From the NCBI RefSeq assembly GCF_946481145.1, contig NZ_CAMLMJ010000020.1, positions 16,924-80,923 on the forward strand: a stretch of DNA of 64,000 nt, given 5' to 3'. Below, in pieces: positions 36,619 to 45,475 of the stretch. The notes under the pieces were generated by a model, which saw nothing but the letters and a program-made list of their open reading frames with translations, searched no databases and was not told the DNA's origin. The position numbers and the translations under genes were made by a program. The DNA is from an uncultured Sediminibacterium sp. (GTDB lineage Bacteria > Bacteroidota > Bacteroidia > Chitinophagales > Chitinophagaceae). Position 1 is the stretch's first letter. Each line of letters starts with the position of its first letter.

Positions 36619-37902
36619 ATGAATATTCTTCTTCTCGGATCAGGTGGCCGCGAACACGCGCTGGCATGGAAAATGTCGCAAAGTCACCACTGCGACGCAC
36701 TTTTTATCGCTCCAGGCAATGCGGGAACCAGCGAATTTGGGACCAATCTACCGCTCTCTGTTACCGATTTTGAAGCCATTAAAAAGGCTTGTTTGGAAAA
36801 CAATATCAGTATGCTGGTTGTAGGACCGGAAGAACCTTTGGTGAAAGGGATCTATGATTACTTTGAAAGCGATCCACTTCTACAAAAAATACTCGTTGTG
36901 GGCCCATCTGCAAAAGCCGCTCAACTGGAAGGAAGTAAAGCTTTCAGTAAAAAATTCATGGAACGCCATGGAATACCAACCGCTGCTTATGCAGAATTTA
37001 CCGCAGCTAATTTTGAAGAAGGAAAAATTTATATCGCTAACCACAGTTTGCCCGTTGTTTTAAAAGCTGATGGGCTTGCTGCAGGAAAAGGTGTGGTTAT
37101 CGCAAATACACACGAGGAAGCACTGCAAACATTTGAAGAAATGATTCTTCATAAACAGTTTGGAGAAGCAAGCAGTAAAGTGGTGATTGAAGCTTTTTTA
37201 CAAGGAATTGAAGTGAGTGTGTTCGTATTAACTAATGGATCAGACTACCAGATCATTGGACATGCAAAAGATTATAAAAGAATTGGTGAAGGCGATACTG
37301 GCTTAAATACAGGTGGAATGGGCTGTGTAAGTCCTGTGCCATTTATGGATGACACATTTATGCGCAAAGTAGAGGAGCGCATAATCGCACCAACAGTAAA
37401 GGGATTGGAACTGGAAGAACTGATATACCACGGTTTTATTTTCTTTGGTCTGATGAATGTTGCAGGCGAACCATTTGTAATTGAATACAACTGCAGAATG
37501 GGTGATCCTGAAACAGAAGTAGTAATGCCTCGCCTTCAAACAGACCTGGTTGCATTGTTTGCAGCTATGGATAATGGCACACTTGCTGATGCAAATATTT
37601 CATACGATGAAAGAGCTTGCGCAACAGTAATGGCTGTAAGTGGTGGTTATCCGGGTGATTATGAAAAGAATAAAATGATCCATGGACTTGAACTGCCTGC
37701 AACAAAAGATGTGATGGTATTTCATGCAGGTACCAAAAAAGATGAAAACAAAGTTTTAACAAATGGTGGCAGGGTTTTGGCAATAAGCGCCTACGGAAAA
37801 AATATTACTGAAGCAGTTCAACAATCAAAAAATAAATTATCAGAAATCACGTTTGAAGGAATGTATTTCAGGAAGGATATCGGATACGAATTCGGGCTAT
37901 AG
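36619..37902 (+). CDS. purD: Phosphoribosylamine-glycine ligase (GAR synthetase)
   Basis: 427 residues, typical length. Second step of purine biosynthesis: joins glycine to phosphoribosylamine using ATP. N-terminal LLLGSGGREHALAWKM, then GPEEPLVKG, the ATP-grasp part with SKAFSKKFMERHGIPTA, VLKADGLAAGKGVVIA and LNTGGMGCVSPVPF, and the metal site in FVIEYNCRMGDPETEVVMPRL. All key residues are visible. A TACTTTCG box at 36593-36600 is a plausible -7 element. Followed at once by a palindrome, then mreB 135 bases later. Confidence 0.96.
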   Translation: MNILLLGSGGREHALAWKMSQSHHCDALFIAPGNAGTSEFGTNLPLSVTDFEAIKKACLENNISMLVVGPEEPLVKGIYDYFESDPLLQKILVVGPSAKAAQLEGSKAFSKKFMERHGIPTAAYAEFTAANFEEGKIYIANHSLPVVLKADGLAAGKGVVIANTHEEALQTFEEMILHKQFGEASSKVVIEAFLQGIEVSVFVLTNGSDYQIIGHAKDYKRIGEGDTGLNTGGMGCVSPVPFMDDTFMRKVEERIIAPTVKGLELEELIYHGFIFFGLMNVAGEPFVIEYNCRMGDPETEVVMPRLQTDLVALFAAMDNGTLADANISYDERACATVMAVSGGYPGDYEKNKMIHGLELPATKDVMVFHAGTKKDENKVLTNGGRVLAISAYGKNITEAVQQSKNKLSEITFEGMYFRKDIGYEFGL

Positions 37903-37907
37903 TCAAC

Positions 37908-37933
37908 AGACCATGGTCCATGGATCATGGTCT
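37908..37933. repeat. GGTCCATGG-word palindrome after purD
   Basis: A 13+13 palindrome with no loop spacer (AGACCATGGTCCA against TGGATCATGGTCT, one mismatch) 5 bases after the purD stop. Same word family as 18879-18910, 57642-57717 and 58874-58912. Probably ends the purD message before mreB. Confidence 0.7.
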
Positions 37934-38037
37934 ATTCGCCAACCCCTGAAAAATCGGTACTTTAGGCTTTGTTATTTCAAGTAATTTCAACCACCTTTGC
38001 TATCATTGATCAAGAAATAAAGTATTTTTAATATACA

Positions 38038-39063
38038 ATGGGATTATTCAACTTTTTTACGCAGGAAATAGCTATGGATCTGGGTACCGCAAATACCCTT
38101 ATAATCCATAATGATGAAGTAGTGGTAAATGAGCCATCAATTGTGGCCCTGAACCGTAACAATATGAAAGAAGTGCTCGCGGTGGGTAAAAAAGCCCTGA
38201 TGATGCACGAGAAAACCCATGAAAGTATCCGAACGGTACGTCCCTTAAAAGACGGTGTTATCGCAGATTTTAATGCTGCGGAGCTAATGATCAGGGAACT
38301 GATCAAGATGATCTATCCCAAAAAACCCCTTTTTCCACCAAGCTGGAGAATGGTAATATGCATCCCTTCTTCTATTACAGAGGTTGAAAAACGTGCGGTA
38401 CGCGACAGTGCTGAGCAAGCCGGGGCTAAAGAAGTTTATATGATCCATGAACCTATGGCCGCGGCCCTGGGTATTGGTATAGATGTTGAAGAACCTGTTG
38501 GAAACATGATTATCGATATCGGGGGAGGTACCACAGGTATCACTGTAATTGCCCTTGCAGGTATTGTTTGCGACCAAAGTATACGCGTTGCCGGTGATGA
38601 ATTCACTGCCGACATTATGGAAGCACTTCGTCGTTACCATAGCCTGTTGATTGGTGAAAGAACCGCAGAACAGATCAAAATCAATGTGGGTGCTGCGATG
38701 AAAGACCTCGACAATCCACCCGATGATATGCCGGTAAACGGTCGTGACCTTGTTACAGGTATCCCTAAACAAATCATGGTAAGCTACCAGGAAATTGCTG
38801 AAGCACTTGATAAAAGCATCTTTAAAATTGAAGAAGCAATCCTAAAAGCACTTGAAACCACACCTCCTGAGTTAGCTGCCGATATCTATCGCAGAGGATT
38901 ATACCTCACAGGTGGTGGAGCGCTTTTACGTGGATTGGATAAACGTTTAAGTGCGAAAATCAAATTACCCGTTCATGTTGCCGATGATCCTTTAAAAAGT
39001 GTGGTACGTGGTACAGGGCTGGCCCTCAAGAATTACCAGCGCTTCCCATTCATCATGCGATAA
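38038..39063 (+). CDS. mreB: Rod shape-determining protein MreB
   Basis: 341 residues. Actin-like filament protein that guides side-wall peptidoglycan synthesis. Motifs: phosphate-1 MDLGTANTLI, VGKKALMMHEKTHESI, phosphate-2 MIIDIGGGTTGITVIAL, AGDEFTADIMEAL, and the adenosine site GLYLTGGGALLRGLDKRL. The short N-terminus MGLFNFFTQEIA is typical of membrane-binding MreB. First gene of the mreBCD-mrdA-rodA cluster. Confidence 0.96.
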   Translation: MGLFNFFTQEIAMDLGTANTLIIHNDEVVVNEPSIVALNRNNMKEVLAVGKKALMMHEKTHESIRTVRPLKDGVIADFNAAELMIRELIKMIYPKKPLFPPSWRMVICIPSSITEVEKRAVRDSAEQAGAKEVYMIHEPMAAALGIGIDVEEPVGNMIIDIGGGTTGITVIALAGIVCDQSIRVAGDEFTADIMEALRRYHSLLIGERTAEQIKINVGAAMKDLDNPPDDMPVNGRDLVTGIPKQIMVSYQEIAEALDKSIFKIEEAILKALETTPPELAADIYRRGLYLTGGGALLRGLDKRLSAKIKLPVHVADDPLKSVVRGTGLALKNYQRFPFIMR

Positions 39064-39125
39064 AAAGTGATCCTATCCTGTAGTAACAGGCTATAAGATT
39101 TTACTGATCGCTAATCAATTCCAGG

Positions 39126-39977
39126 TTGAAGAATATCTTTTATTTCATACGGCGCTATTTTACTTTCCTGAGCTTTCTGGTTTTACAGGTGTTAGCAATC
39201 ATTTTGCTTACAAGATCCAGCAAAACGCATGAAGCTTTTTTTGCTGATGCTACCAGTGAGCTTACCGGCAAACTCAATAAGCAATACAGCACCCTGAGAA
39301 ATTATTTCAGTCTCGCAGAAGCCAATCGACAGCTCGCAGAAGAGAATACCCGATTGAGAAATTTGCTCCAGTCTAATGTTATCGCACCTGATAGCTCTAA
39401 AATAAATTATACAGATACCACTCACCGCGATTCATCTGGCCGTTACCGCAAGTTTACCTGGCTTCCGGCAAGGGTAATAGGCAATACTGTTACGCTTCAA
39501 ACCAATTTCCTAACCCTGGAACGAGGAAGTAATCAGGGCGTAAAAAAGGGTATGGCCGTAATCGGACCCGAAGGTATTGTAGGCGTAGTGGTAGATGTGA
39601 GTCCAAATACCAGCAAAGTAATGAGCCTGCTTCACAGAAACAGTAAGGTTAGTGCCATGCTGAAAAAAGACAATAATGCGGGTAGTATTGAATGGGATGG
39701 CAGTGACCCATCTATACTTACACTTAGAAATGTATCAAAAAGTGCGAAAGTTGTAAAGGGTGATACTGTAGTAACAAGTACATACTCTGCAAATTTTCCG
39801 TCACACCTCATGGTTGGAACAGTGGCTGACATTGTAAAAGATCCATCCAGTAATTTTTATACTCTAAAAATAAAAACTGCGACCAATTTTTTCAATATCC
39901 AATACGTGTACTTAGTAGAAAATACAAGGTATGCGGAACAGGTTCAACTGGAAAATACCCCATTATCTAATCAATGA
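39126..39977 (+). CDS. mreC: Rod shape-determining protein MreC (TTG start)
   Basis: 283 residues: one N-terminal transmembrane helix (about 12-30, FLSFLVLQVLAIILLT), a coiled coil (about 45-80, with LAEANRQLAEENTRLRN), and the periplasmic beta domain with RGSNQGVKKGMAVIGPEGIVG and VVKGDTVVTSTYSANFP. It links MreB with the wall synthases. The start must be the TTG at 39126, since the next in-frame ATG is far inside the periplasmic domain and the N-terminus from the TTG is complete. It overlaps mreD by 4 bases (ATGA). Confidence 0.92.
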   Translation: MKNIFYFIRRYFTFLSFLVLQVLAIILLTRSSKTHEAFFADATSELTGKLNKQYSTLRNYFSLAEANRQLAEENTRLRNLLQSNVIAPDSSKINYTDTTHRDSSGRYRKFTWLPARVIGNTVTLQTNFLTLERGSNQGVKKGMAVIGPEGIVGVVVDVSPNTSKVMSLLHRNSKVSAMLKKDNNAGSIEWDGSDPSILTLRNVSKSAKVVKGDTVVTSTYSANFPSHLMVGTVADIVKDPSSNFYTLKIKTATNFFNIQYVYLVENTRYAEQVQLENTPLSNQ

Positions 39978-40507
39978 GCAACCTCATCAAAAATATCGTC
40001 CGTTTTATCCTGTTTATCTTTTTACAGGTATTCATCCTGAATGAGGTTCCGCCATTGCACCGTTTTATCGTTCCTTATATCTATTTCCTCTATATACTAT
40101 GGCTTCCTTTTACGACAAACAGAATTGCGCTGATGGTTATCGCATTCCTGTTTGGTTTAAGCCTGGATTTTTTTGCCGGAACCATGGGGCTTCATGCCGC
40201 ACCCTGCGTGTTGATTGCCTTTATTCGTCCTTATCTGCTCAACCTCCTGCTGCCCCAGGAAACCATCGAACAGAGCTATTCTGAGCCAGGAAGTAAAAGT
40301 ATGGGATGGGCTCCTTATAGTTTGTATGTAGGCCTACTCACCTTTATTCACCATTTCTACCTGGTATTTATTGAGTGGCTACAATTTGGCAACTTCCTTT
40401 ATTTCATCGGAAAAGTTCTCGGCACCACAGCCATAAGTCTGCTCATGATTTTCCTTGCAGAACTACTCTTTCTGCGTAAAGGAAAGTATAGAACCAATGC
40501 GGCGTGA
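39974..40507 (+). CDS. mreD: Rod shape-determining protein MreD-like
   Basis: 177 residues, five or six transmembrane segments (IVRFILFIFLQVFILNEV, IYFLYILWLPF, LMVIAFLFGLSLDFFAG, LGTTAISLLMIFLAELLFL). MreD sequences diverge strongly, but length, hydrophobic pattern, the FGLSLDFFAGTMGLHAAP segment and the 4-base overlap with mreC make the call safe. Its TGA is the beginning of the word-type palindromic element at 40503. Confidence 0.85.
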   Translation: MSNLIKNIVRFILFIFLQVFILNEVPPLHRFIVPYIYFLYILWLPFTTNRIALMVIAFLFGLSLDFFAGTMGLHAAPCVLIAFIRPYLLNLLLPQETIEQSYSEPGSKSMGWAPYSLYVGLLTFIHHFYLVFIEWLQFGNFLYFIGKVLGTTAISLLMIFLAELLFLRKGKYRTNAA

Positions 40508-40695
40508 GGTGTGAATTGTGAATTGTCAATTGTGAATGGTATTTTGAATAGTGAATAGTGAAGTACATCTTACAAAAAAAATCTTTTCCCTATTTCCTCC
40601 CTCATTGACAATTCACCATTGACCATTCACACCCCCTCATTGACAATTCACCATTGACCATTCACACCCCCTCATTGACAATTCACCATTCACCC
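40503..40695. repeat. GTGAATTGTCAATGG-word element with 35-bp tandem repeats
   Basis: The left arm (40503-40562) begins GTGAGGTGTGAATTGT across the mreD stop codon, as at the kinase stop near 9463, and repeats words such as GTGAATTGTCAA. The right part (40602-40695) is its reverse complement, multiplied into 2.7 direct copies of a 35-base unit starting at 40602, 40637 and 40672 (unit begins TCATTGACAATTCACC). The 324-base gap between mreD and mrdA is mostly this element, followed by a promoter region. Confidence 0.85.
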
Positions 40696-40791
40696 CAAAA
40701 AAGACATCTCGCAAAACAGATAATGCCAGAGGTAATATTTTCACAACAATTTTTTTTATTTTTTTACGTTTCTCCACTACAAAGCATCAAA

Positions 40792-40819
40792 TTTGTAGTA
40801 CACTTCTCTTTTACGTTTA
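40792..40819 (+). promoter_or_regulatory. Candidate mrdA promoter
   Basis: TTTG at 40792-40795 and TACGTTTA at 40812-40819 are spaced 16 bases apart and sit 13 bases before the mrdA ATG. Given the large palindrome in front, mrdA-rodA probably has its own promoter apart from mreBCD. Confidence 0.4.
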
Positions 40820-40831
40820 GTTCCAAGAAAT

Positions 40832-42925
40832 ATGCCTGTCTTCAACCAGAGCCGCAGCCGCGTGATACAGTTTATTTTTGCAGGTGTTTTTATCGCCATA
40901 GTCGGACAACTGATTAACCTGCAACTGTTTTCCAGCAAATACAAACTGGCAGCAGATAATAATGCCTTTTACCGAAAAGTTATTTACCCGGATCGTGGCA
41001 TTATATTCGACCGTAAAAAAAGAGGTATCCTTGAAAACACCATCAGCTATGATTTGGTAGTTATTCCATCTGAAGCCAGAGGAACTGATACCGCTACCCT
41101 CTGCCGACTGCTTAATATCGATACGGCGACCTATAAAAAACGTATGCGAGACCTTATTTTCAAGAACACCAGCGTAAAGCCCAGTGTTTTTGAGGCTTTG
41201 CTTACCCCAGAAATGTTTGCAAAGCTCAATGAGAACATGTATCGCTTTCCAGGATTCTCCCTTAACGAAAGATCGGTGCGCACCTATCCCTATAATGTTG
41301 GTGCCGCCATGCTTGGTTATATGGCAGAAGTGGATACCGGATTCCTGCGAAGGCATAAAGACGAGGGTTATGAAATGGGCGATTATTTTGGCAGTACTGG
41401 TCTGGAAAATATCTATGAAAAAGTATTAATGGGGCAAAGAGGTATTCAACGATATATACGCGATAACAAAGGCCGCTTGCAGGGATCCTGGGAAAATGGT
41501 GCTTATGATACTGCAGCTATAGCCGGTAATAACCTGTATTCAAGTATCGATGTTGAGTTACAGCAGTTGGGCGAAAAACTCATGGAAAATAAAGTAGGAA
41601 GTATTGTGGCTATCGACCCGAAAACAGGAGGTATTCTTTGTATGGTCAGCGCACCTACCTATAACCCTAACTTCTTAACTGGTAATCAACGAAAGAAGCA
41701 CCTGGTGGAAATGTTATACTTCGATCCGAGACTCCCCTTACTTAATCGTACAGTAAGTACTTATTACTCGCCCGGATCAACCTTTAAAACCTTTGTTGGA
41801 ATTGTTGGTATGGCCGAGGGTGCTATTGACGACCAGATGTCGGTTAGCTGTGGTGGTGCTTACTTTGGTTGTGGCCGACCAATGGGTTGCCATGCAAAAG
41901 GTACTTTTACACTGAAAACCGCGATCTCTAAATCCTGTAACAGTTATTTTGCAGTATCCTTCAGAAGAATTCTTGACAATAATAAATATGCTAACAGATC
42001 CCTCGCTTTGTCAGCGTTTAATGAGTATGCACATTCATTTGGCCTGGGTAGAAAATTAGGTGTTGATTTACCTTCCGAAAGAGATGGACTAATCCCAGGT
42101 CCTGAATTATACCAACGAAAATTTGGTAAAAACTGGCAGTCATGTAATATTATTTCAAACAGTATTGGACAGGGTGAAATATTAACCAACCTCACACAGG
42201 TAGCCAATGTAATGGCCATTATAGCAAACAAAGGCTGGTTTTATACGCCTCACCTGATCGATTCAATTGAAGGTGGCGACACTTATGGTTTATTAGAGAA
42301 ATACAAAGTGAAACATAAAACAAAAGAAGTACCGGAATTTGTATGGGAAGAAGTACATGAAGGTATGCAGGGTACCATGGAATTTGGTACCGGTGCCTAT
42401 GCAAAAGTACCGGGAATAGTGGTATGTGGTAAAACTGGTACCGTGGAAAATCAATACCGTGGTGAAAAGCTGAGAGACCATGCCTTCTTCGGCGCTTTTG
42501 CACCCAGAGATAACCCGCGTATTGCCATTGCAGTGATGTGCGAAAACGCAGGATATGGAGCCACTTCTGCCGCGCCAATAGCCAGTTTATTAATCGAAAA
42601 ATACCTGAAAGACTCAATCTCTGGTAATGACAGAAAAGCCAAAGTGGAACAATTAGCCAATATGGATCTTATTCCTCCTCAGATGAAAAGACAAATGGTG
42701 AAAAGAGATTCGTTGAGGCAGGCACAGCAACAGGCAGCAGCGAAAAAAGCAGCAAGAGACACTTCCGGTGTTGAGGAAGCCCCGGAGGAAACAGAAGTAG
42801 ATAGCCTGAAAACACCTGCTAAACCAATTCCCGCTAAAAAGGGGGGAAAGGAAACCGTAACCAAACTGGCTTTATTACCTGACCAACAGCGAAAAAACGC
42901 TATTAAAAGAAAAACTGCAGCCTGA
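40832..42925 (+). CDS. mrdA: Penicillin-binding protein 2 (elongation transpeptidase)
   Basis: 697 residues. N-terminal transmembrane helix (about 11-29), a dimerisation domain (YRKVIYPDRGIIFDRKKRGILENT), then the transpeptidase with S316 and K319 in YSPGSTFKTF, the SxN motif in AISKSCNSYF and KTG in VVCGKTGTVENQ. It cross-links side-wall peptidoglycan with RodA. The C-terminal 70 residues beyond the enzyme are lysine-, alanine- and proline-rich (QQQAAAKKAARD, PAKPIPAKKGGKE), likely a disordered periplasmic tail. Five bases separate it from rodA. Confidence 0.94.
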   Translation: MPVFNQSRSRVIQFIFAGVFIAIVGQLINLQLFSSKYKLAADNNAFYRKVIYPDRGIIFDRKKRGILENTISYDLVVIPSEARGTDTATLCRLLNIDTATYKKRMRDLIFKNTSVKPSVFEALLTPEMFAKLNENMYRFPGFSLNERSVRTYPYNVGAAMLGYMAEVDTGFLRRHKDEGYEMGDYFGSTGLENIYEKVLMGQRGIQRYIRDNKGRLQGSWENGAYDTAAIAGNNLYSSIDVELQQLGEKLMENKVGSIVAIDPKTGGILCMVSAPTYNPNFLTGNQRKKHLVEMLYFDPRLPLLNRTVSTYYSPGSTFKTFVGIVGMAEGAIDDQMSVSCGGAYFGCGRPMGCHAKGTFTLKTAISKSCNSYFAVSFRRILDNNKYANRSLALSAFNEYAHSFGLGRKLGVDLPSERDGLIPGPELYQRKFGKNWQSCNIISNSIGQGEILTNLTQVANVMAIIANKGWFYTPHLIDSIEGGDTYGLLEKYKVKHKTKEVPEFVWEEVHEGMQGTMEFGTGAYAKVPGIVVCGKTGTVENQYRGEKLRDHAFFGAFAPRDNPRIAIAVMCENAGYGATSAAPIASLLIEKYLKDSISGNDRKAKVEQLANMDLIPPQMKRQMVKRDSLRQAQQQAAAKKAARDTSGVEEAPEETEVDSLKTPAKPIPAKKGGKETVTKLALLPDQQRKNAIKRKTAA

Positions 42926-42930
42926 GTTGT

Positions 42931-44277
42931 ATGAACAGAAGAAACCATCAAACGGCCACACAGGGTGTTGACTACCTCGTAATCTGGTTATATGCTATCC
43001 TGGTAGCCATTGGTATACTATGCATTTTTATGGTCGAATACAGACCAGGTACAGATTGGTTCACCACCTTCATCAATGGTAAAACAAACTATAGCAAACA
43101 ACTCATTTTTGCTGGTGTATGTGCCATTGCCGCAACTTTCATTCTGCTCACAGATAGCAAGTTGTTTACCGCATTTGCCAACCTGTTTTATCTGATGGGT
43201 ATTCTTTTAATGCTGGCCACATTTGTAATCGGGAAAAACATCAATGGCTCCCGAAGCTGGATTCCGCTAGCCGGAGGATTTAACCTTCAACCTGCAGAGC
43301 TTTGTAAAATATTTGCAGCACTTGCCCTGGCGAAATTTCTATCCCGACAGGAAGTTGATTTTAGTAAAATAAGATCTCAACTAATCGCCGGAGCAATTAC
43401 ACTTTCTCCCGCCGTACTATCTATTCTGCAACATGAACTTGGTTTGGCACTCGTTTATACAAGTTTCCTAATCGCCATGTACCGCGAAGGATTACCGGCA
43501 CAGATATTAATTATAGGATCATCATTTGGCGTACTGGTTATTGCAACGCTGATACTCGAACCCAATATATTGGCCATCATACTTACGGTAATTGCCGCTG
43601 TGGTAATTTTCATCTTGCGAAAACAGATTAAAAAGAAAAAAAGATTACTAACCATTATCCTTTCAATCTGGCTGGTTTGTGTTGGTGTTCAGCGTTTTGT
43701 TGTGCCCTATATTTTCAACAATGTACTCGAATGCTACCAGAGTACACGTATCTATAGTATGGTGGGTAAGGAATATGATTGCTCAGAAAATAAAAAAGCG
43801 CAGGATAAAACCAATACCAATAAATCAGTGAGAAAACCCGACGATTATAATGTTCGTCAAAGTAAAATTGCCATTGGATCAGGCGGATTTATAGGAAGGG
43901 GTTTTTTAAAAGGCACTCAAACACGCGGAAAATATGTACCAGAACAACATACCGACTTCATCTTCACCTCTCTTGGTGAGGCTTTTGGTTTTGTAGGATG
44001 TTTAGTGTTTTTATTGATTTATCTGTTTTTATTATACCGTATAATTCGCATAGCTGAACGACAACGAAGTACTTTCAGCAGGGTTTATGCATACAGTGTT
44101 GCAAGCATCCTGTTCTTTCACATTGCCGTAAATGTTTGTATGACCATTGGTTTGTTTCCGATTGTGGGTATTCCTTTACCATTGATTAGCTATGGGGGCT
44201 CATCTTTACTTACCTTTACAGTGCTGATTTTCATCATGCTAAGATTAGATGCAGACCGGCAAATGGTTTTACGATAA
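42931..44277 (+). CDS. rodA: Peptidoglycan polymerase RodA (SEDS family)
   Basis: 448 residues, about ten transmembrane helices. SEDS motifs are present: GSRSWIPLAGGFNLQPAEL, KFLSRQEV, LQHELGLALVY (with the catalytic-region acidic residue replaced in context by EL), RQSKIAIGSGGFIGRGFLKGTQT, EQHTDFIFTSLGEAFGFVG and GIPLPLISYGGSSLL. A longer than usual insert between helices (about 270-305, ENKKAQDKTNTNKSVRKPDD) faces the periplasm. It polymerises glycan strands with PBP2. Confidence 0.93.
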   Translation: MNRRNHQTATQGVDYLVIWLYAILVAIGILCIFMVEYRPGTDWFTTFINGKTNYSKQLIFAGVCAIAATFILLTDSKLFTAFANLFYLMGILLMLATFVIGKNINGSRSWIPLAGGFNLQPAELCKIFAALALAKFLSRQEVDFSKIRSQLIAGAITLSPAVLSILQHELGLALVYTSFLIAMYREGLPAQILIIGSSFGVLVIATLILEPNILAIILTVIAAVVIFILRKQIKKKKRLLTIILSIWLVCVGVQRFVVPYIFNNVLECYQSTRIYSMVGKEYDCSENKKAQDKTNTNKSVRKPDDYNVRQSKIAIGSGGFIGRGFLKGTQTRGKYVPEQHTDFIFTSLGEAFGFVGCLVFLLIYLFLLYRIIRIAERQRSTFSRVYAYSVASILFFHIAVNVCMTIGLFPIVGIPLPLISYGGSSLLTFTVLIFIMLRLDADRQMVLR

Positions 44278-44288
44278 AGCGCGACAGC

Positions 44289-45041
44289 ATGCAGATCATT
44301 CCACTTTCAGAAGGTAGTTTTACCATCGACAAAACAAAAGTCTTTGTTCCTTTCGATATCGAAAAAGAAGAACTTAATAATCGCCCTATTGGCAGTTTAT
44401 TGGTAGAAATACAACCCTTTGTGGTGATTACTGCGAAAGATGTAATACTACTCGATACCGGACTAGGATACAACGAAGCCGATGGAAGACCTCAACTATA
44501 CCATAATCTTGAAAAAGCAGGTATCAATCCCTCACAGATCACTAAAGTATTGATGAGTCACCTGCATAAAGACCATGCCGGAGGTGTAACTATTACCAAT
44601 AAAGCAACTCAGGAACGTTTCATCAGTTTCCCTTATGCCACATATTATGTGCAACAGAGAGAAATGGAATTTGCACAAGGCATCGGTTCTGCTTCTTATA
44701 TACCCGAAGATTTTAAACTGCTTGAAGAATTCAGTAAAGTTGTATGGCTTACTGAAGACGAAGGAACAATAGATGGTTATATACGCTACCAACTAACTGG
44801 TGCGCATAGTAAATTTCACCAGGTTTTCTGGATCGAGGAAGATAGTCAAACCATTTTCTTTGGTGGAGATGATGCACCGCAACTACAACAGATGAAAAGC
44901 CGATTCGTAGCCAAATACGATTATGACGGTAAGAAATGTATGGAACTCAGGAAACAATGGTGGGAAGAAGGACAAGCTAAAAATTGGACCTTTTTATTTT
45001 ACCACGATATACAATCGCCCGTTTGGGGACCGATGAAATAA
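44289..45041 (+). CDS. MBL-fold metallo-hydrolase
   Basis: 250 residues with metal motifs HLHKDH in KVLMSHLHKDHAGGV, a His in LTGAHSKFHQVFWI, Asp in FFGGDDAPQ and a final His in FLFYHDIQSPVWGP. The general form is like lactonase/AttM-type MBL proteins, but the substrate is open. It lies 11 bases after rodA on the same strand and is likely read from the same message; a role in wall synthesis is not implied. It converges with the Spy-like gene, 3 bases away. Confidence 0.85.
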   Translation: MQIIPLSEGSFTIDKTKVFVPFDIEKEELNNRPIGSLLVEIQPFVVITAKDVILLDTGLGYNEADGRPQLYHNLEKAGINPSQITKVLMSHLHKDHAGGVTITNKATQERFISFPYATYYVQQREMEFAQGIGSASYIPEDFKLLEEFSKVVWLTEDEGTIDGYIRYQLTGAHSKFHQVFWIEEDSQTIFFGGDDAPQLQQMKSRFVAKYDYDGKKCMELRKQWWEEGQAKNWTFLFYHDIQSPVWGPMK

Positions 45042-45044
45042 ACG

Positions 45045-45473
45045 TTACTGACCACCTCCAGATTTTGGTTCACGCATTTTTTTGCGCTGTTCCATTCTTT
45101 GTTGTAACTCTTTACGCACCACATTCATAAACTCACGTTCAGCCTGAAGTGCTTTATTTACGCGTTCATCAGTTACGAGTATCTTTTTGAGATCTGTCTT
45201 ATACTTCTTACGGATATTCAGTACAGTTTCTTCAAAAGCCAATATATCTTCCTTATTATCCTGACGCGCTTTTCTTACTTCATCAGTGTAACTATTGTAA
45301 AGCGGCCAGAATTTCTCCGCCTCATCGGTTGTTAATGCAAGATGCTTTGTGAAATAAGCCACTTTCAGCACTTCTACATTCTGTCTTCCACCCATCATTT
45401 TCCTTGGAGGTTCCTGCGAGATCACAGCAGATGTCACCAGCAGGGCAATGATAAAAAATATTGCTTTTTTCAT
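45045..45473 (-). CDS. Small periplasmic protein, Spy/CpxP-like helical type
   Basis: 142 residues with a signal peptide (FFIIALLVTSAVISQ). The mature part is helical and highly charged, with LALTTDEAEKFWPLYNSYTDEV resembling the LTxxQ-type segment of Spy-like proteins, then KARQDNKEDILAFEE and QQRMEQRKKMREP. It starts 2 bases after the anti-sigma-like gene and so is the third gene of the sigma operon. Bacteroidota ECF operons often end with such a protein; a role as envelope stress chaperone is inference. Confidence 0.72.
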   Translation of the reverse strand: MKKAIFFIIALLVTSAVISQEPPRKMMGGRQNVEVLKVAYFTKHLALTTDEAEKFWPLYNSYTDEVRKARQDNKEDILAFEETVLNIRKKYKTDLKKILVTDERVNKALQAEREFMNVVRKELQQRMEQRKKMREPKSGGGQ

Positions 45474-45475
45474 GA

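Noticed and set aside
38284..38772. 162-codon minus-strand ORF inside mreB
   Set aside because: Antisense shadow of a highly conserved gene; no start context or family.
40602..40695. Possible CRISPR array (regular 35-base period)
   Set aside because: The whole 35-base period is repeated, there is no unique spacer sequence, and only 2.7 copies exist; no cas genes are near.
40654..40917. Plus-strand ORF of 87 codons over the 35-bp repeats
   Set aside because: It is the translation of the direct repeats and runs into mrdA in another frame.
40817..41356. 179-codon minus-strand ORF inside mrdA
   Set aside because: Antisense shadow of the PBP2 coding region.
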